Source: Rhyzopertha dominica (lineage: Eukaryota; Arthropoda; Insecta; Coleoptera; Bostrichidae). From it: DNA of 64,000 nucleotides. The translations under genes and the position numbers were made by a program. Position 1 is the first letter of the stretch; every line of letters begins with the position of its first letter. This document shows positions 46,691 through 58,329 of this stretch, one piece after another. Below the pieces are notes generated by a model. The model worked only from the letters and a program-made list of their open reading frames with translations. It was not told where the DNA came from and searched no databases. The stretch lies in the NCBI GenBank assembly GCA_025024175.1, contig QCXZ01000003.1:34000257-34064256 (forward strand). The letters are read 5' to 3'.

Positions 46691-47487
46691 TGAGGACTCT
46701 CGCTCTAAAGTTTGTGTATGCTAGGCATTCGGAAAATATGATATATCATTCTAGTGCTAATCGCCTTCTTCTGTTTATCGAATGCGCGAAACACACGCTC
46801 CAACGAGTAAAAATATTATGCGGGCAGCGTTGTGGGTTTGGTTGGCTAAAATATGAAACTTTGATTAACTAACTGTGTAAATTTTTGAAAGAAAAGTGTG
46901 GGTATTTTCTGACTGCTTATTATTTGTTATTATTTGAATGAAGCGTTTATGCACTTCTACGCGCAATAAGCGGCTTATTAATACTATGTATATTTCGTTA
47001 CCATTTCATTTGGGCTTTGTACAGTGTATTATGTTTGGTACATGGGCTTTCTTTTATGCCCTCTGAAACTTCATGGATGTTCTTCCAAAGCCAAAACACA
47101 TTCAAAGCAATTTTCGGTTATATTCTCTCATACGAGTCTGTTGTAATAAATTTTTTATAAATTTTGAATTCTAAATACATATTCTATTTTCAGTTTAGTT
47201 AGTCAAAATATATAATATACTATGTAATATAAATAGGAACGTAATGCGGCATCCGTCAGTTTGGTTTCCTCATCTGCAGGCGCTAGTTTTCTTACCTCAC
47301 GGTATATTATAATAGTGCAGAGAATATACTACTTACAGATTACGGAAAATATAACTGATGTGTGCTAATGAAATGGAGAACGAATAAAACAAACTGCAAA
47401 TTTATATAATTAACAGAGTTTACTATAAGATAATATTTTCTCGGAAAGATCGCTGTCTCTTGAAAACTGACAAAAAATTATTAGTCT
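46691..47487. other. Unassigned AT-rich sequence
   Basis: No gene or repeat recognised. The 60-codon frame at 46690-46872 has no known motif. Confidence 0.4.
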
Positions 47488-47520
47488 GACGTTTCGATTA
47501 CACCTGTAATCTTTGTCAAA
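47488..47520 (-). ncRNA. Hammerhead-like stem II/GAAACGTC motif, degenerate
   Basis: The minus strand reads TTTGACAAA, then GATTAC-AGGT-GTAATC as a 6-bp hairpin, then GAAACGTC. The hairpin followed by GAAAC and CGTC matches the second half of a hammerhead core, but the CUGANGA part reads UUGACAA, so this is a relic. It resembles the Penelope-like terminal motif elsewhere in the window. Confidence 0.35.
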
Positions 47521-47542
47521 GACGAAGAACCTGACACAAGTT

Positions 47543-47710
47543 ATGTTGTGGACGCTGAAAGTATTCACCGGCGTTTTACTATGCCACAATATTTTGCAAG
47601 TTAATTTAAATGAGATACATCAGTCCTTATTTAGAGGTCCGGATAAAATCCTGGATTACTGGCCAGCTAGAACGAATTATACAGCTTATTTAGTCCTTCT
47701 GGGGTTAAAG
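47543..47710 (+). CDS. Candidate first coding exon with signal-peptide-like start
   Basis: ATG at 47543 opens a frame of 56 codons that reaches a strong 5' splice site, AAAG followed by GTAAGTA at 47711. The first residues, MLWTLKVFTGVLLCH, are hydrophobic like a secretion signal, and the following segment has balanced composition with normal amino-acid usage (for example FRGPDKILDYWPA). No protein family is recognised and no matching downstream exon was identified in the window. It sits just downstream of a hammerhead-like repeat end, so it could also be part of an unrecognised mobile element. Confidence 0.35.
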
Positions 47711-47740
47711 GTAAGTAAAATGGATTCCTATTTCGCATAA

Positions 47741-48335
47741 TGAGTAGTAAACGACATTCTATCAGTAAAAATACTGAGATGATGACAAAGCCACCTAGTA
47801 ATCTTAGTTGGAACTGCTACAGTGTCCTGTAGTTGCCAAGTTGACATGCACCTGCATATGGCAACTTGACAGCAAGATATGCCGTTTGCACCAGACTTAA
47901 ACTGAACAGAAACAGTTTGGTCTGCATTTGGTTAAGGTGCAGTCAGGATAGCACAGACATACATTTTTAAACGTTGCTGTTAGATTAACCCAAATATTGC
48001 AAGTTTTATTTAAAAGAAAACCAGAGTCTGCCTTTATAAGAGGAAGTTACGTTGGGTTACTGATTAATACAACAGCGACATTTCTGAATATTAGACTTTT
48101 TTACTTTACTTTACTTTACTGTTTACAATTTTACTATTACTATTACCATCCAATAGTTGTTAAATAGATAACAACGTTTAGACTGCGAGAATTGGGTATT
48201 TGCCATGTATTTATATTTTATTAAATTGCATATTAATAGGTAGCATATAATCCACAAAACAGCTGTGACAGCTTATAAATTCGAAAAAATGGATCGTAAG
48301 GTGTATTTTTAATATTAAAAATGTGAATATTTAAA
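47741..48335. other. Unassigned, with a short ACTTT repeat
   Basis: No gene. It contains about four ACTTT units near 48100-48118 and a small imperfect palindrome around 47833-47875 (GTTGCCAAGTTGACA facing TGGCAACTTGACA). Confidence 0.4.
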
Positions 48336-49364
48336 GGGACCGCCAAAACGCGAACATATTGGCCGTGACGTCAGGTGTCTTGTAAATGGCCGCTTGTTTA
48401 CATCTGGGGTCAGCGCGGCACGCGTCAGCCTCTGCCCGTCAATTTATCATTTTGTTGTTTGCGTTCATTTTGTGACAAGCGAATTAAAATACGCCAAGAA
48501 AAAGTGAAATACTTATGAGGTAGGACTTCTGAAGGCATGTTCATTGTTATGGAATTTGTGTACATCGACGAGTGGTTCAACGCGGCGGAGATGAGGAACG
48601 TAAAAGCAACAAAGCAACAGCTTAAGTGAACTTTTTATCAAATTAACGTAGTATTGATGATTTGATCAGAGTGGGTTGTTGGAAATATACTATTTGTAAG
48701 CATAAAAATGTAAGAATCAAAAATGTACCCTGAACTTGACAGTTATTTTAGAGGTCAGAATAAATATAAATTGCCATTTATTTTCGGGGCTCTTGCGGCT
48801 AGTTTCCGGTCTGGCTAACAGTCGAGTATAAAGGGAACAACGTCGTTCTTTATTATAACATTTCTCTCTATCAACTTAAAACGCATATAATTTTTCATAT
48901 CCTCTTCAAGCTATAACAAAGTGGAAACTGAATGGTAAACACTTATAATCCCAAAAAGAATAATAAAACGTACAGTAAGAATTAAGATGATCTTCACAAC
49001 GAAAAAAACAAACTGCGATTTCGGCATATAACGTCTAGGGGCCTTAACCAACTTTTTCATACGTTGATAATCTCGAGGAACAGTTACAAAAATTTTTTTA
49101 GCTGTACTGACTGAAGTACTTTTATAACCATGTACAAAACAAAACTTGTTTTGTTTTCCATACATAATCGATGCTTGTAAAACTACACAAATTACTTTTT
49201 GGTGCGACCTCTCACACCGTCCTTGCAATAAACACCACACAAAAGCTTTTCCAATACAAGAATGATACTGCACCATTAAACCGCACGCTCCTCGGTAATG
49301 TTTGCATGACACTTGACGTCACGAGTTGAATAACCTTGGATAGAAGCGTTTTGGCGGTAACTCC
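48336..49364. mobile_element. TIR element with THAP-domain relic (P-superfamily-like)
   Basis: The left end reads ACCGCCAAAACGC (48339-48351) and the right end its complement, GCGTTTTGGCGGT (49346-49358). The inverted similarity continues inward to GTGACGTCA and GTGTC on both sides (about 48365-48380 and 49300-49325). The ends thus form imperfect inverted repeats of about 70 bp. A minus-strand THAP-like relic lies inside, next to the right end. THAP domains are the DNA-binding part of P-element-type transposases, which supports this class. No clear target-site duplication was found. Confidence 0.6.
48911..49312 (-). pseudogene. THAP-domain relic in a 133-codon frame
   Basis: Within this minus-strand frame, the residues FCFVHGYKSTSVS, then KKIFVTVPRD and PRRYMPK follow the THAP pattern (C-x-V-x-x-C, then F-x-x-P-x, basic residues). 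The second zinc-ligand Cys is Tyr (CFVHGY) and the conserved Trp is absent, so zinc binding is unlikely. The frame ends in a hydrophobic AT-rich tail unrelated to transposases. Probably a transposase first-exon fossil of the surrounding TIR element. Confidence 0.5.
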
Positions 49365-49426
49365 TAAGATTCGAATTTCAGACCTGAAATTCTCTACCTA
49401 CAAATATTTTTTTGTTTTTTTTTAAC

Positions 49427-49588
49427 ATGGCGAGTGATATATATGCACTTCAAGATTCATTTTACGTAATTTTCAAAGAAGTGATAATACCCAATTACAG
49501 TGTAGATGACACCATGCCATCTAGTGACAATACGGCATCATCCACTCCTCTCTGTGGAGAACTAACTAACTATTATTATAACGTTTAG
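49427..49588 (+). CDS. Small 53-codon open frame of unknown function
   Basis: ATGG with a favourable AAC context at 49427 starts MASDIYALQDSFYVIFKEVI and continues with acidic and Ser/Thr-rich residues to TAG at 49586-49588. The composition looks more protein-like than neighbouring frames. No splice donor or family match is evident. It could be a chance frame or the start exon of a transposon or gene. Confidence 0.2.
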   Translation: MASDIYALQDSFYVIFKEVIIPNYSVDDTMPSSDNTASSTPLCGELTNYYYNV

Positions 49589-51193
49589 ACTTAACGAAAT
49601 CTTGAAGAAATCATGCATATTTAGTACAGATCAGTTGATCAGTAACAATTACGTGTAAAATTAATAAAACTGCTTATACTTGGTGTTTGTATGCTTATAA
49701 TTTTTTTATAGCAAAGAGATCTAATTTTTTCAATAATGCATAACAACAATAAAATAAGTACAATCGGGGTACCAAAATGAGATGTTTAAGAATATTGAAA
49801 ACAATTTATTTTGGAGTTGTTGCTCTGGTAATATCATACTTGCAGTTCTTATGTAATTCTTAAACGGTTGTCATGTACAAATTCAAAATAATGCCGAATC
49901 ATTTAAAATACCTACATCAATTTATTATGTGATATTAAAAAGAAATCCTAAGCTAGACTACGGCGTACGGAATGCTGCTGATAAAGGGAAAGCGAAGAGA
50001 ACGTTATTGAGAGCAAACAACACGTATATCCCTACACTGTTTTTTCATTTTTCCGAGAGATTAATATTTTCGGACACACTAATGGCTCACGTCACTGACT
50101 ATATATCACTTGTTTCAATCTAGAACTCGTTTTATGTTTCACCCCCTATTGCAGCCCTTAGCGAGCCCCATTCCGCACTAGGATATATATGTGTAGTTTT
50201 TATGTGCAAAAAGAATGAAACAGTCCGTATAAAAAAGGACCGACTTGATTTATAAGAATTTCTCTTACAAAGTGTTCTGTTACAAGTGATTTTTATGACA
50301 TATAAAACGTCAATCCAAACTTCTTTGTCGTTAAATTTCAGAGGATAGAAGTCGACGGAAGTCGCATTCACTTCCAACTTTCAACTCATTTTGTTTCGTA
50401 TCTATTAGTGGATCTGGCCATATATTTCTACTTCACAACATTAATTCAGTTGTGCCTTTATATCCATTACTTTAATGCATTGTAAATAGCGTATTCACAA
50501 ATATATTGATTATCGTACGTCCAGTTTCGGGGTATTAAAAAGTTCTTTACAAATATTTAGCATTAAGTGGATCTGTTTTAATTAGCTGACCTACCCCGGT
50601 AAAGCCACATCACGTTGCGATTAACAATCAAAATTTGCAAAGAGACCATTAATTTCTTTTTTTTTTAAATATATTCATCTCTTATTCGAGGACAAAAGCT
50701 TGAGTCGGCAATTTCTTAATTATNTTATCTCTGAAATTAATCTAACATGGCGTTAAAATAAACTGCACTTTCAAGAGGCAATAATGCTAAGAATGCCGTT
50801 TATCTCAGTTTATCGCGATGGTATTGGTATGCCCAAAGACGATTGTTCGCGCGTGAAGAGGAGACAGAACCGACAGATGCGCAGTCTTGTTTGTTACATG
50901 AATAACCCTTAAGCCTAAATTAAGTATGTGGTGCTCAACATAAATCTTGAATTCTTTGTTATTTCAAATCTCAAACAAATAAGCAAATTTGAAAGTAATC
51001 TATTAATTAGTAATTTTATGTTCGACGTCCATAAAGAGGCACATTAAAGTACTAGTCCCATTTACTTTACAGATATTCATTGCTGTCTGCTGTATGATTA
51101 AACTTTAGATCTGCACAACAAACGTTCACCTTAGGGTAGCCCACAACTGGGTTTTTAACCTTCAATTATGTACCTACACACAACGTAGTTTGA
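49589..51193. other. Unassigned AT-rich sequence
   Basis: Short frames at 49929-50123 (+) and 50132-50377 (-) have no known motif. A slightly GC-richer patch lies at 50815-50890. One N at 50724. Confidence 0.4.
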
Positions 51194-51366
51194 CATGTTG
51201 TTTTCCGGGCGGATTCCCACGTTGGTTATTAGAACTTGACGTTTCGACACTCATGTCGGTGTCTTCCTCATAAGTAGCTCTGAAACTTCTGAGGAAGACA
51301 CCGACAAGAGTGTCGAAACGTCATGTTCTAATAACAAACGTGGGAACCAGCCCGGAAAACAACATG
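51194..51366. repeat. Palindrome with 81-bp arms carrying hammerhead-like cores
   Basis: The left arm (51194-51274) and the right arm (51286-51366) are near-perfect complements, separated by a short loop. The right arm reads CTGAGGA (51289-51295), a GACAC/GTGTC helix (51297-51301 with 51310-51314), then GAAA and CGTC (51315-51322), a hammerhead-type core. The left arm carries the same on the minus strand but with A instead of the first C (TCCTCAT at 51265-51271). The context matches the ends of Penelope-like elements, so two such ends may have been joined head to head. Confidence 0.75.
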
Positions 51367-53139
51367 CCATCGACAACAACAACGGAAGACTTCAAACCAC
51401 AAGGTAGTTTATTGGCTGTTCCTTATTCTGAACAATGAGCTTCCTAAGTGGAATTTCAGGAAATCTTGCAAAAGCATGGAATTGTCATCACTTATCAAAC
51501 GTTAGAAACAATAGTCTAGTAAAGTTGTCAGATGTTAAAAATGTTATTCATATTTAAAAACTTTAAGCTAATAATGTGCACTATCAACTTCTTTCGATGC
51601 TCAACAATAAACGTTTTCATTTTCAGTTATCTGCAACAGTTTTGGACCCGTCAAGAAAAAAAATCCCCTTTTAAGCCTAACAAAAAATCGTGACCTTTTT
51701 TTAATAGTTTTAAAATTCAGATACACCTTTTTTCTACAACGTTTTGGATGCTTGTAACAACCATCACCAAGTTTATTTTTCTTATAGAGCGTTATTTCAC
51801 TTTTGACATTTTTTAAAACGCAGTCCAACGATATGTAGAACTTTCAATATTTTAATAACGGGTTATATTTAAAAACCACAAATCAGTATTTTATAGACAG
51901 TTGTTGATTTAGAAAAGTTATTTTTTTAGTTAATACAATTTTTCAAGAAAATACTAGTACCTATTGGTAACATCACCACTGTAAATAATAACAGTAATCT
52001 GCAATTACTAAAGTAAGAATTCAAATAAGCTGTCATTCTGTTCTGCGAAAAAAACACAGTCGTTTTCTTTTATTTATAAAATTGTTGTTCCTGTTTGTCA
52101 TATTAGCTCCCCCCCCCCCGAGCAGCATCACCTACGTGTAGCGTTAGACTTATCCGAATTTTGTAAGGTTTATCATTTAATTTTTTTAAATTTGCTAAAC
52201 TGTTGTTTTAGTGCAGCACGAAATGTGTGCTATCTGGCGAACGGAATGGATTAAATTTTGATTTAAGAATTGATTATAAAATTTGTAGTTTTAGCTTTGC
52301 CACGAAACTGTTTCCTTGAAAAATTCTATGTAATTTCAGAAAGTTTTATGTGGTTGCCTTCTGTCTATAAATCTTCAGCAAGAGCCAGTTCTGTATTTGT
52401 TTGATAAGGACAGTACTTGCAAGATATCAATCTTTCTTGACTCGAAAAGCTCATTTTTGACTTGTGGTACTGCACTGAAACAATGAACAACAAAACCATT
52501 TGCTTAACCATAGCCCACTATAATAACTATACTATTTTGGATTTTAAATGTAATCCGTTAGTAAAGTACTAAGTGTTGCATATCCTTGGATTCGTTTCAT
52601 AAGAGAAAATAACTTGATGATGGTTACTAGCTTTCGAAACGTACAAAAAATGCATCTATTTTTAAATTACTTAAAAATGTTTTTTCTGAGTTTAAACAAA
52701 AAATTTACAAGCGATTATATTTTTCCTTAAAACTGTTACAGATATCTTAAATTCGAAAGCATATTATTGTTGAGCATCAAATGCACCAACTTTGCCTTCA
52801 TTTAAGCTACCTTGTACATACCCCTTCAAATAACGTTATCCATGCATAAACACTAGTGGTGGGACACCACGTACCATTTTGTAAATGATTTCTAAAACTA
52901 ATTTTCCATTACGAGTACTTTTTGCATCCCGTTTTTTTCAGAGCGGTTAGATTATCTACTATGTCGATGGTGACATTCCTGATATCAAATTTCTACATTT
53001 ATTGTGCGAGTAGCATTTTACGTGAAATAGAATTCTACACTAGAAATTCACTTTTATTAAAGTGCATTGTTTCGAAACAAATAAAATGGATTGTTTCATC
53101 TTTAATTAAAAAAATGCAGTATACACAAAGATTTTTGCC
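51367..53139. other. Unassigned AT-rich sequence
   Basis: No gene recognised. It contains an 11-base C run (52109-52119), a frame on the minus strand (51601-51828) rich in Lys and Phe, and a plus-strand frame (52922-53143), neither with a family signature. Confidence 0.4.
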
Positions 53140-53302
53140 TTAACGTATCCGCGTCACAGTCACCAACGTGTTGATAGTGAGTGATCGGACAGACAGGATG
53201 AGTGCGTTTGATGGCGGTGATTAATTCCATATCGACGGACGAGCGGCCGTACCCCGCCGAGCTAAGAACCACGAACTGTGAGCTAAAATAACAAAAACAG
53301 CG
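53140..53302 (+). promoter_or_regulatory. Candidate promoter / 5' UTR exon
   Basis: A CpG-rich island in AT-rich DNA, rich in GACGG, GAGCGGCCG and CGCCG strings, followed by AACAGC and a consensus splice donor GTGAGT beginning at 53302. Such a CpG-rich leader ending in a donor is typical of an insect 5' UTR exon. No coding frame starts within it and the next exon was not found, so this is only an inference. Confidence 0.3.
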
Positions 53303-55325
53303 TGAGTCGTAATTAATTTAAATCGTCGTTTCTTCTTTTGTTTTGTACTACAAATTGAGCTCCATTTCAATCGAGGTGCCTCAAGGGCAAGGAACATGAT
53401 GATTTACAGCACATTGTCGAAATGAATGCTAAATTAATTCGAAGCACACAAGAAATCGTGTGCTGCAAAAGGAAATGACATAAAGAATTTATTGTAAAGC
53501 CGTTTAGTAAATTGGATGAAGGTTACTGTAGTTTCTTTTTAATCATTTAGGTATGCCTATANATGCAGATATTAATAAAGGAAGAGAATGAGCGACTTGG
53601 GTAGAAGCTTTTCAGAAGCTACTACATCATAAAAACCGAGGACGAGAAGCAGGAAACAGATTAATGTTTTATTTAAACTAGATATTAGATAAATTGTTTT
53701 AATACATTTACAACGGTGCAAAAAACGCTGCCCCGCGCCCTGCACCAAAACTGTGAGTTTACAAAAGAATTAACAAATTACCTCCACTACAAAACTATAC
53801 CAAGCAACACGTATATAAACAGGTATGGTATCATTGCCAAAGATTATACCTACATATCTACATATTTATTTATTAAATAACGTTTATTAGAAAAATGTCT
53901 AGAAATAAGCATTTTAAACCAGTCAGTACCGAAAACTGATGTGACGCATAAAGTTGTATAAGGGTTGTCAAACCTGATTTTACATTTTTTTACATTAAAC
54001 TGCGTCCTCTGCATCTGTTTTACAATGTGTTCTGTATCTATTTAATTTTGAAACTATTAGAACTAATTATATTATACATTACCCCGAAAGCACCACTGGT
54101 GACACTTATAAATCCGGCAAATTGATTACGTCACATGACTACACAGCAGCAAGAGACTGATGTTTTACGTGGAAATTTGTCCGTTTTGAAAATAACGTTA
54201 ATTTTTTGCCTAGATGATTACATCAAATTAAACGTTCAAAGTTGGTGATGTACATTTAAGGCTATATTCACGAGTACTTACCCTTTGCACTATTTTCAAA
54301 ACATGAAGATACTATTAAACTGTTACCACGACAATATAGGCAGCTTATATTGGTGTATTACAACGAAATATTGGCGGCCTTTACCATGGTAACATTAACA
54401 TTGTTCTGTCATTTAAATATGAAAATATGATTGTCTGATTGGTCGAACAAACGCAAGAATATAAGAAAAGTGGTGTCAGCTGCGCGGTCTACTAAAAGCT
54501 AATGTGGATAGCGCTAGTGATGTGAGCTTAGTCATATGACTGTCACGTCATCATTTTGAAATTGACTGTCACGTTATTTTCCATTTCGATATAAAAATGA
54601 CAAAAACATTTGTTTGGGTTATATATAGGAATGTATTTATTTAATCTCTTCTAATCCCTTCTTGAGCTGTGTCAAATTTAGAAACAATCATATTTTTCTT
54701 GTGTGTTAACTAGTCAAGTGCTTGTACTTTCCCGTGTTTTTCGTTTGTTGCCTGTTATTAGTTGTATAATTTTTTAACAAAACAGATTCTTTCAAGACTA
54801 TAGGCAAATTTACGATAGTGACACGACTTCTGGCGGCAGATACATAAAATATTAAGAACAGTACTTAAATGCTGGAAAAAGGCGGAATTGCTGTGTAATA
54901 GGGCTGTTTTTGTTATATCGTATTAGCATTTTTAAATTGTGGGCAGTGAATATTATTAAGAAAAAGAGGATACACGTAAACACGAAAATCATGTGTGGTA
55001 TTATATTGTAATAGTAATATGCGATTATGTGGTTAAGCGGTTATCACATGTCATTGCCACGAGTGTGTTTTGGTTACCATTATACCAGTTCTTTTGTAAT
55101 AATTATATTGAATATACTCGTTTGCGCACCCATCTGTGTTTCATTACGCGATACAGACGAGTATATTAGAGTAGCAAGTACTGTTCATTTCCGCCATTTG
55201 CAAAGGCACACTAGTGCCACCAACGGTCGATAAACTCTCCTATAGATTTTATTTGCGTTACATAAGGTGTGTTTTAAAATATCAATAAATTTTGGGAAAA
55301 CTTCAATACTAAGTAGGTATTCTTA
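53303..55325. other. Unassigned AT-rich sequence
   Basis: No gene recognised. The parts 54100-54180 and 54470-54560 contain ACGTCA-type strings and are slightly GC-richer. They may be ends of the transposon whose coding relic starts at 55330, but no inverted repeats were matched. One N at 53562. Confidence 0.35.
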
Positions 55326-55329
55326 TGGC

Positions 55330-56625
55330 ACTTACTTATAAAAATGTAGAGACCGTGGATTGGGGTGGATGCTTTCCACTTACAAGAAGGTGAAATCAAC
55401 GTAGAGGTTCTTGCAGAAGTCGAAATGGCGGAAGATGTTTTTGACATTAATGTTGAAAATGTTGCAGGTATCCGAAGAGTCAAATCTTATTAAACGGAAT
55501 CATAATCATTTACCAGCTGAAGCTAAACAAATAGTTTTTAATATTTATGAGTACATAAAAATGCAGAAGGAGAAAGTGAGACTATCGCAAGAATCAGTAG
55601 AATGAGCAAAATTTCACAATCAACTGTAGAAACGTAGCTGTAAATGAAATTTTGGGCAGAAAAGTGCTAAAAGACGTTGGTCGTCGTGGTTTTCAAAGAT
55701 GATCACTCAAATTTAATACGACGTATGATTTAAGAGGCATACAAAAATAATTTTGTATTAACAACTGAAGAATTATACAAGATATTTAAAACTGAGCTAA
55801 AGATTAACTGCTGTAAGGTGAGTTTACGTAATTTTTTTAAGAAGAATGAAGTTTAACAAGAAAATTAATAATAATTAATAAGTGCTTATGGAATCTTCAC
55901 CAATTTATGAATGGCGAGTAAATTACTTGAACCAAATAAAAAAATTTGAGGTGGAGATAGACTAATCATATATGTCTACGAAACTTGGTACGAGTACGAC
56001 ACCCATGACACTGTGAAAAAATGTTAATAAAAAGTAACAAATGCGTGTTGAATGTACCTGCGTCACATGGTAAAAGAATAATTATTTTACATGCCTGATC
56101 TAAAATCGGATAAGTAGGAGACTCATTATTTCTATCTGCTAAAAATACGAAGGATGCAAAGGTAGATTACCATGAAAGTATGACGGCTGAAGTTTTTGAA
56201 AACTGGTTCTTCAAATAAAGAAGAAATTAAAGGTTTTCATTTATAACATGACATATATTTTGAGGAATGTTATACCAAGAAACAACTGCTGGAGTCTTTT
56301 GATAATACATTCCGAATTGATAGTTTGGCTAAAGAGCACACATTTTTACGGCTACCATCGTATCACGGTATATTTCATCTAATTAAAATGATTTGGCACG
56401 AACTTATGAGTCATGTAAAGAGGCAAAATACTGCACCAAAATTTAGTGATAGCACTATACAAACTATCCAAGAAGAAGTTAACAAATTCACAGCAAATAG
56501 CTGGTCTAACTTTTTGCATCATGTGATAATAAAAGAAAATTTTTACCGGGAACGACTGGTGGCGAAGTTAATAATTCAACTTGTCGACGGTGATGAAACA
56601 GACGATGACAGTGACTTTTTTAAGT
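55330..56625 (+). pseudogene. Dead DDE transposase (IS630/Tc1-mariner-related, DDE_3-like)
   Basis: Frames in order show a charged N-terminal region (55385-55480), an HTH-like part (55500-55620), YETW (about 55975-55990), HGKRIIILHA (about 56065-56095), DYHESM (about 56166-56185), and a C-terminal frame 56325-56625 with LRLPSYHGIFH, MIWHELMSHVKRQN and an acidic tail DETDDDSDF. This order matches a large arthropod family of DDE_3 transposases with L-D-E-T-W, D-N-A and P-I-E-L-I-W motifs. Here the LD before ETW is gone, the D-N-A strand is deleted or unreadable, and the catalytic Glu position reads Lys (LIKMIW, Lys codon at 56385-56387). All three catalytic acidic residues are thus missing. Many stops and shifts. 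Confidence 0.72.
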
Positions 56626-57600
56626 GACTATAAAATCTAATTTAAAAAATGTAAAAATAATACTTTAAAAAAAGAAATTGTATAAGCTTTGTTATTAATT
56701 ATTTCAGTTTGTGTGTATTTATTCCTCAAATTTCAATGTAACTTTTTATAAGTTTCAAGTATTAATACGGTCCTGTAGTGCGTACGACAACCGGCTGGCA
56801 GGCAAATAGTTTTACAGTGTCGTAAAATTAGGGAAAGCTAAATAGACTATTAAGTTGTATTCGCAGAATATTTCTGGTCCCACAATACCTTGAGCTGCTT
56901 TAATATTACTTAAGCTATATTGTGATCAAGCTTTCCAGTACTTAATATGAGCACGAAGACATGTTTTTGCATCTGGTTCTGGACCAAAAAACGACAACAT
57001 ATATAATAATGTGCATAAATAAAATTGCATACTGAAGTCATAGTCGCATGCATTACATGCTGTCTTCTTCTTTAAATTTAAAAATGAGTGTGACCTGAAA
57101 ACGTTAGATCACTAATTTGCAATGCGAGTATATTCCTATAGCTTACCTGGGGGAGCCAGTTCCACACTCTCAATAATTCCACAGGTGCCTTATGCATCGT
57201 GAAAACAAGACAAAACATGTTGGACTGCAACCCTAGTTTTAGCGTATTAAATTTGTGCTTCAAAGTCGTAAAACATTGTACCACTGAAGCCTACTAGCTA
57301 TAATACAACAATGACTGCTTCCCGTAAAATAACGTAAGTGGTTGATAACTTAATTAATATAGACTAAATGTAAATGTTTATGATTTTATCTACCAAATTT
57401 ACTGAGACATTCAAACCTATTATTATGTTAATATTATTCTTAACATTCTAAATCCATTTCATTATTTTTTAACAAAGGTGCATTGGTAAAGTAAATGTAG
57501 TGATTAAATTGTGTTGATAAATTTGTTTCAATAATAAAACGTTTATTGGATCAATCCAAAAAAAAAATATAACCATTGTACATTATTGTTAGGTAGGTAC
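56626..57600. other. Unassigned AT-rich sequence
   Basis: Downstream of the dead transposase. No terminal repeat identified. The minus-strand frame 57078-57284 has no known motif. Confidence 0.4.
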
Positions 57601-58329
57601 AATCGGTGGCAGAATTAATGCAACTGTAAATATCTTAAAATCACTTTCAGTAAGCTAATTCTAGTAAAGACACATTCGTTGTCACCTAATAAAATTTTAG
57701 GGCTCATTAGTGAGATTATTGAGTGTCGGCTCCTGACAATGGATCCGAATTGCTTATTGTAAGAAGGCACGTGGCCTAAAGTAAGAGCAGGCAAAATTCC
57801 AGGATCGGATCTAAGACATTTGAAAAAAACACAAATCAAAATAGGTAAAATTGTTATTCAATCATCCAATAACTCTTCCAATGCAGATTTTACAGTTGGA
57901 ACCATTTTTTTAATAGTACGGCCTCCTTTATTGCATATGTTACCTTTCTAAATTTTAGTGTGCAAAATTCCTTTTTTGCGATGTCTATTAACGACGAATA
58001 ATTTCTTTATAGTGGAATAGTTTATTTTTAAGAATTCTGCAGTCGTTCATAGTGAAGTGCTTCTCGGACACACTTCAATTTATAAAACTTTTCCCCGTGT
58101 ATTAAGAATCGTATTTTCATCACACCCTGATTCTGAGTTTATGTCAGTTACATCGTTGCTGTAACCAACAGTAGACATTGATTGTTCGGGTACTTCATCT
58201 CAATACGAACTACGTCGTCGCCACCAATTTTGTCACTAGTAGATGCAGATTCTTCCCCAACCTCGGCAATATTGTCAAAATCTACTGGACGCCAAAAAAA
58301 AACATTTTGTTCAGTGGTCTGGAGTCTGT
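57601..58329 (-). other. Unrecognised minus-strand coding-like remnants
   Basis: Minus-strand frames 57615-57839 and 58148-58351 have fairly normal amino-acid composition (for example RPVDFDNIAEVGEE) and lie next to the inverted-repeat arm, so they may be parts of the same unknown element. No family recognised. Confidence 0.3.

Noticed and set aside
47833..47875. Small palindrome as a terminator or microRNA precursor
   Set aside because: The arms are short and imperfect with a direct-repeat component, and no transcript context is evident.
52109..52119. Run of 11 C as a possible regulatory tract
   Set aside because: A lone homopolymer in low-complexity DNA with no supporting context; it may also be a sequencing artefact.
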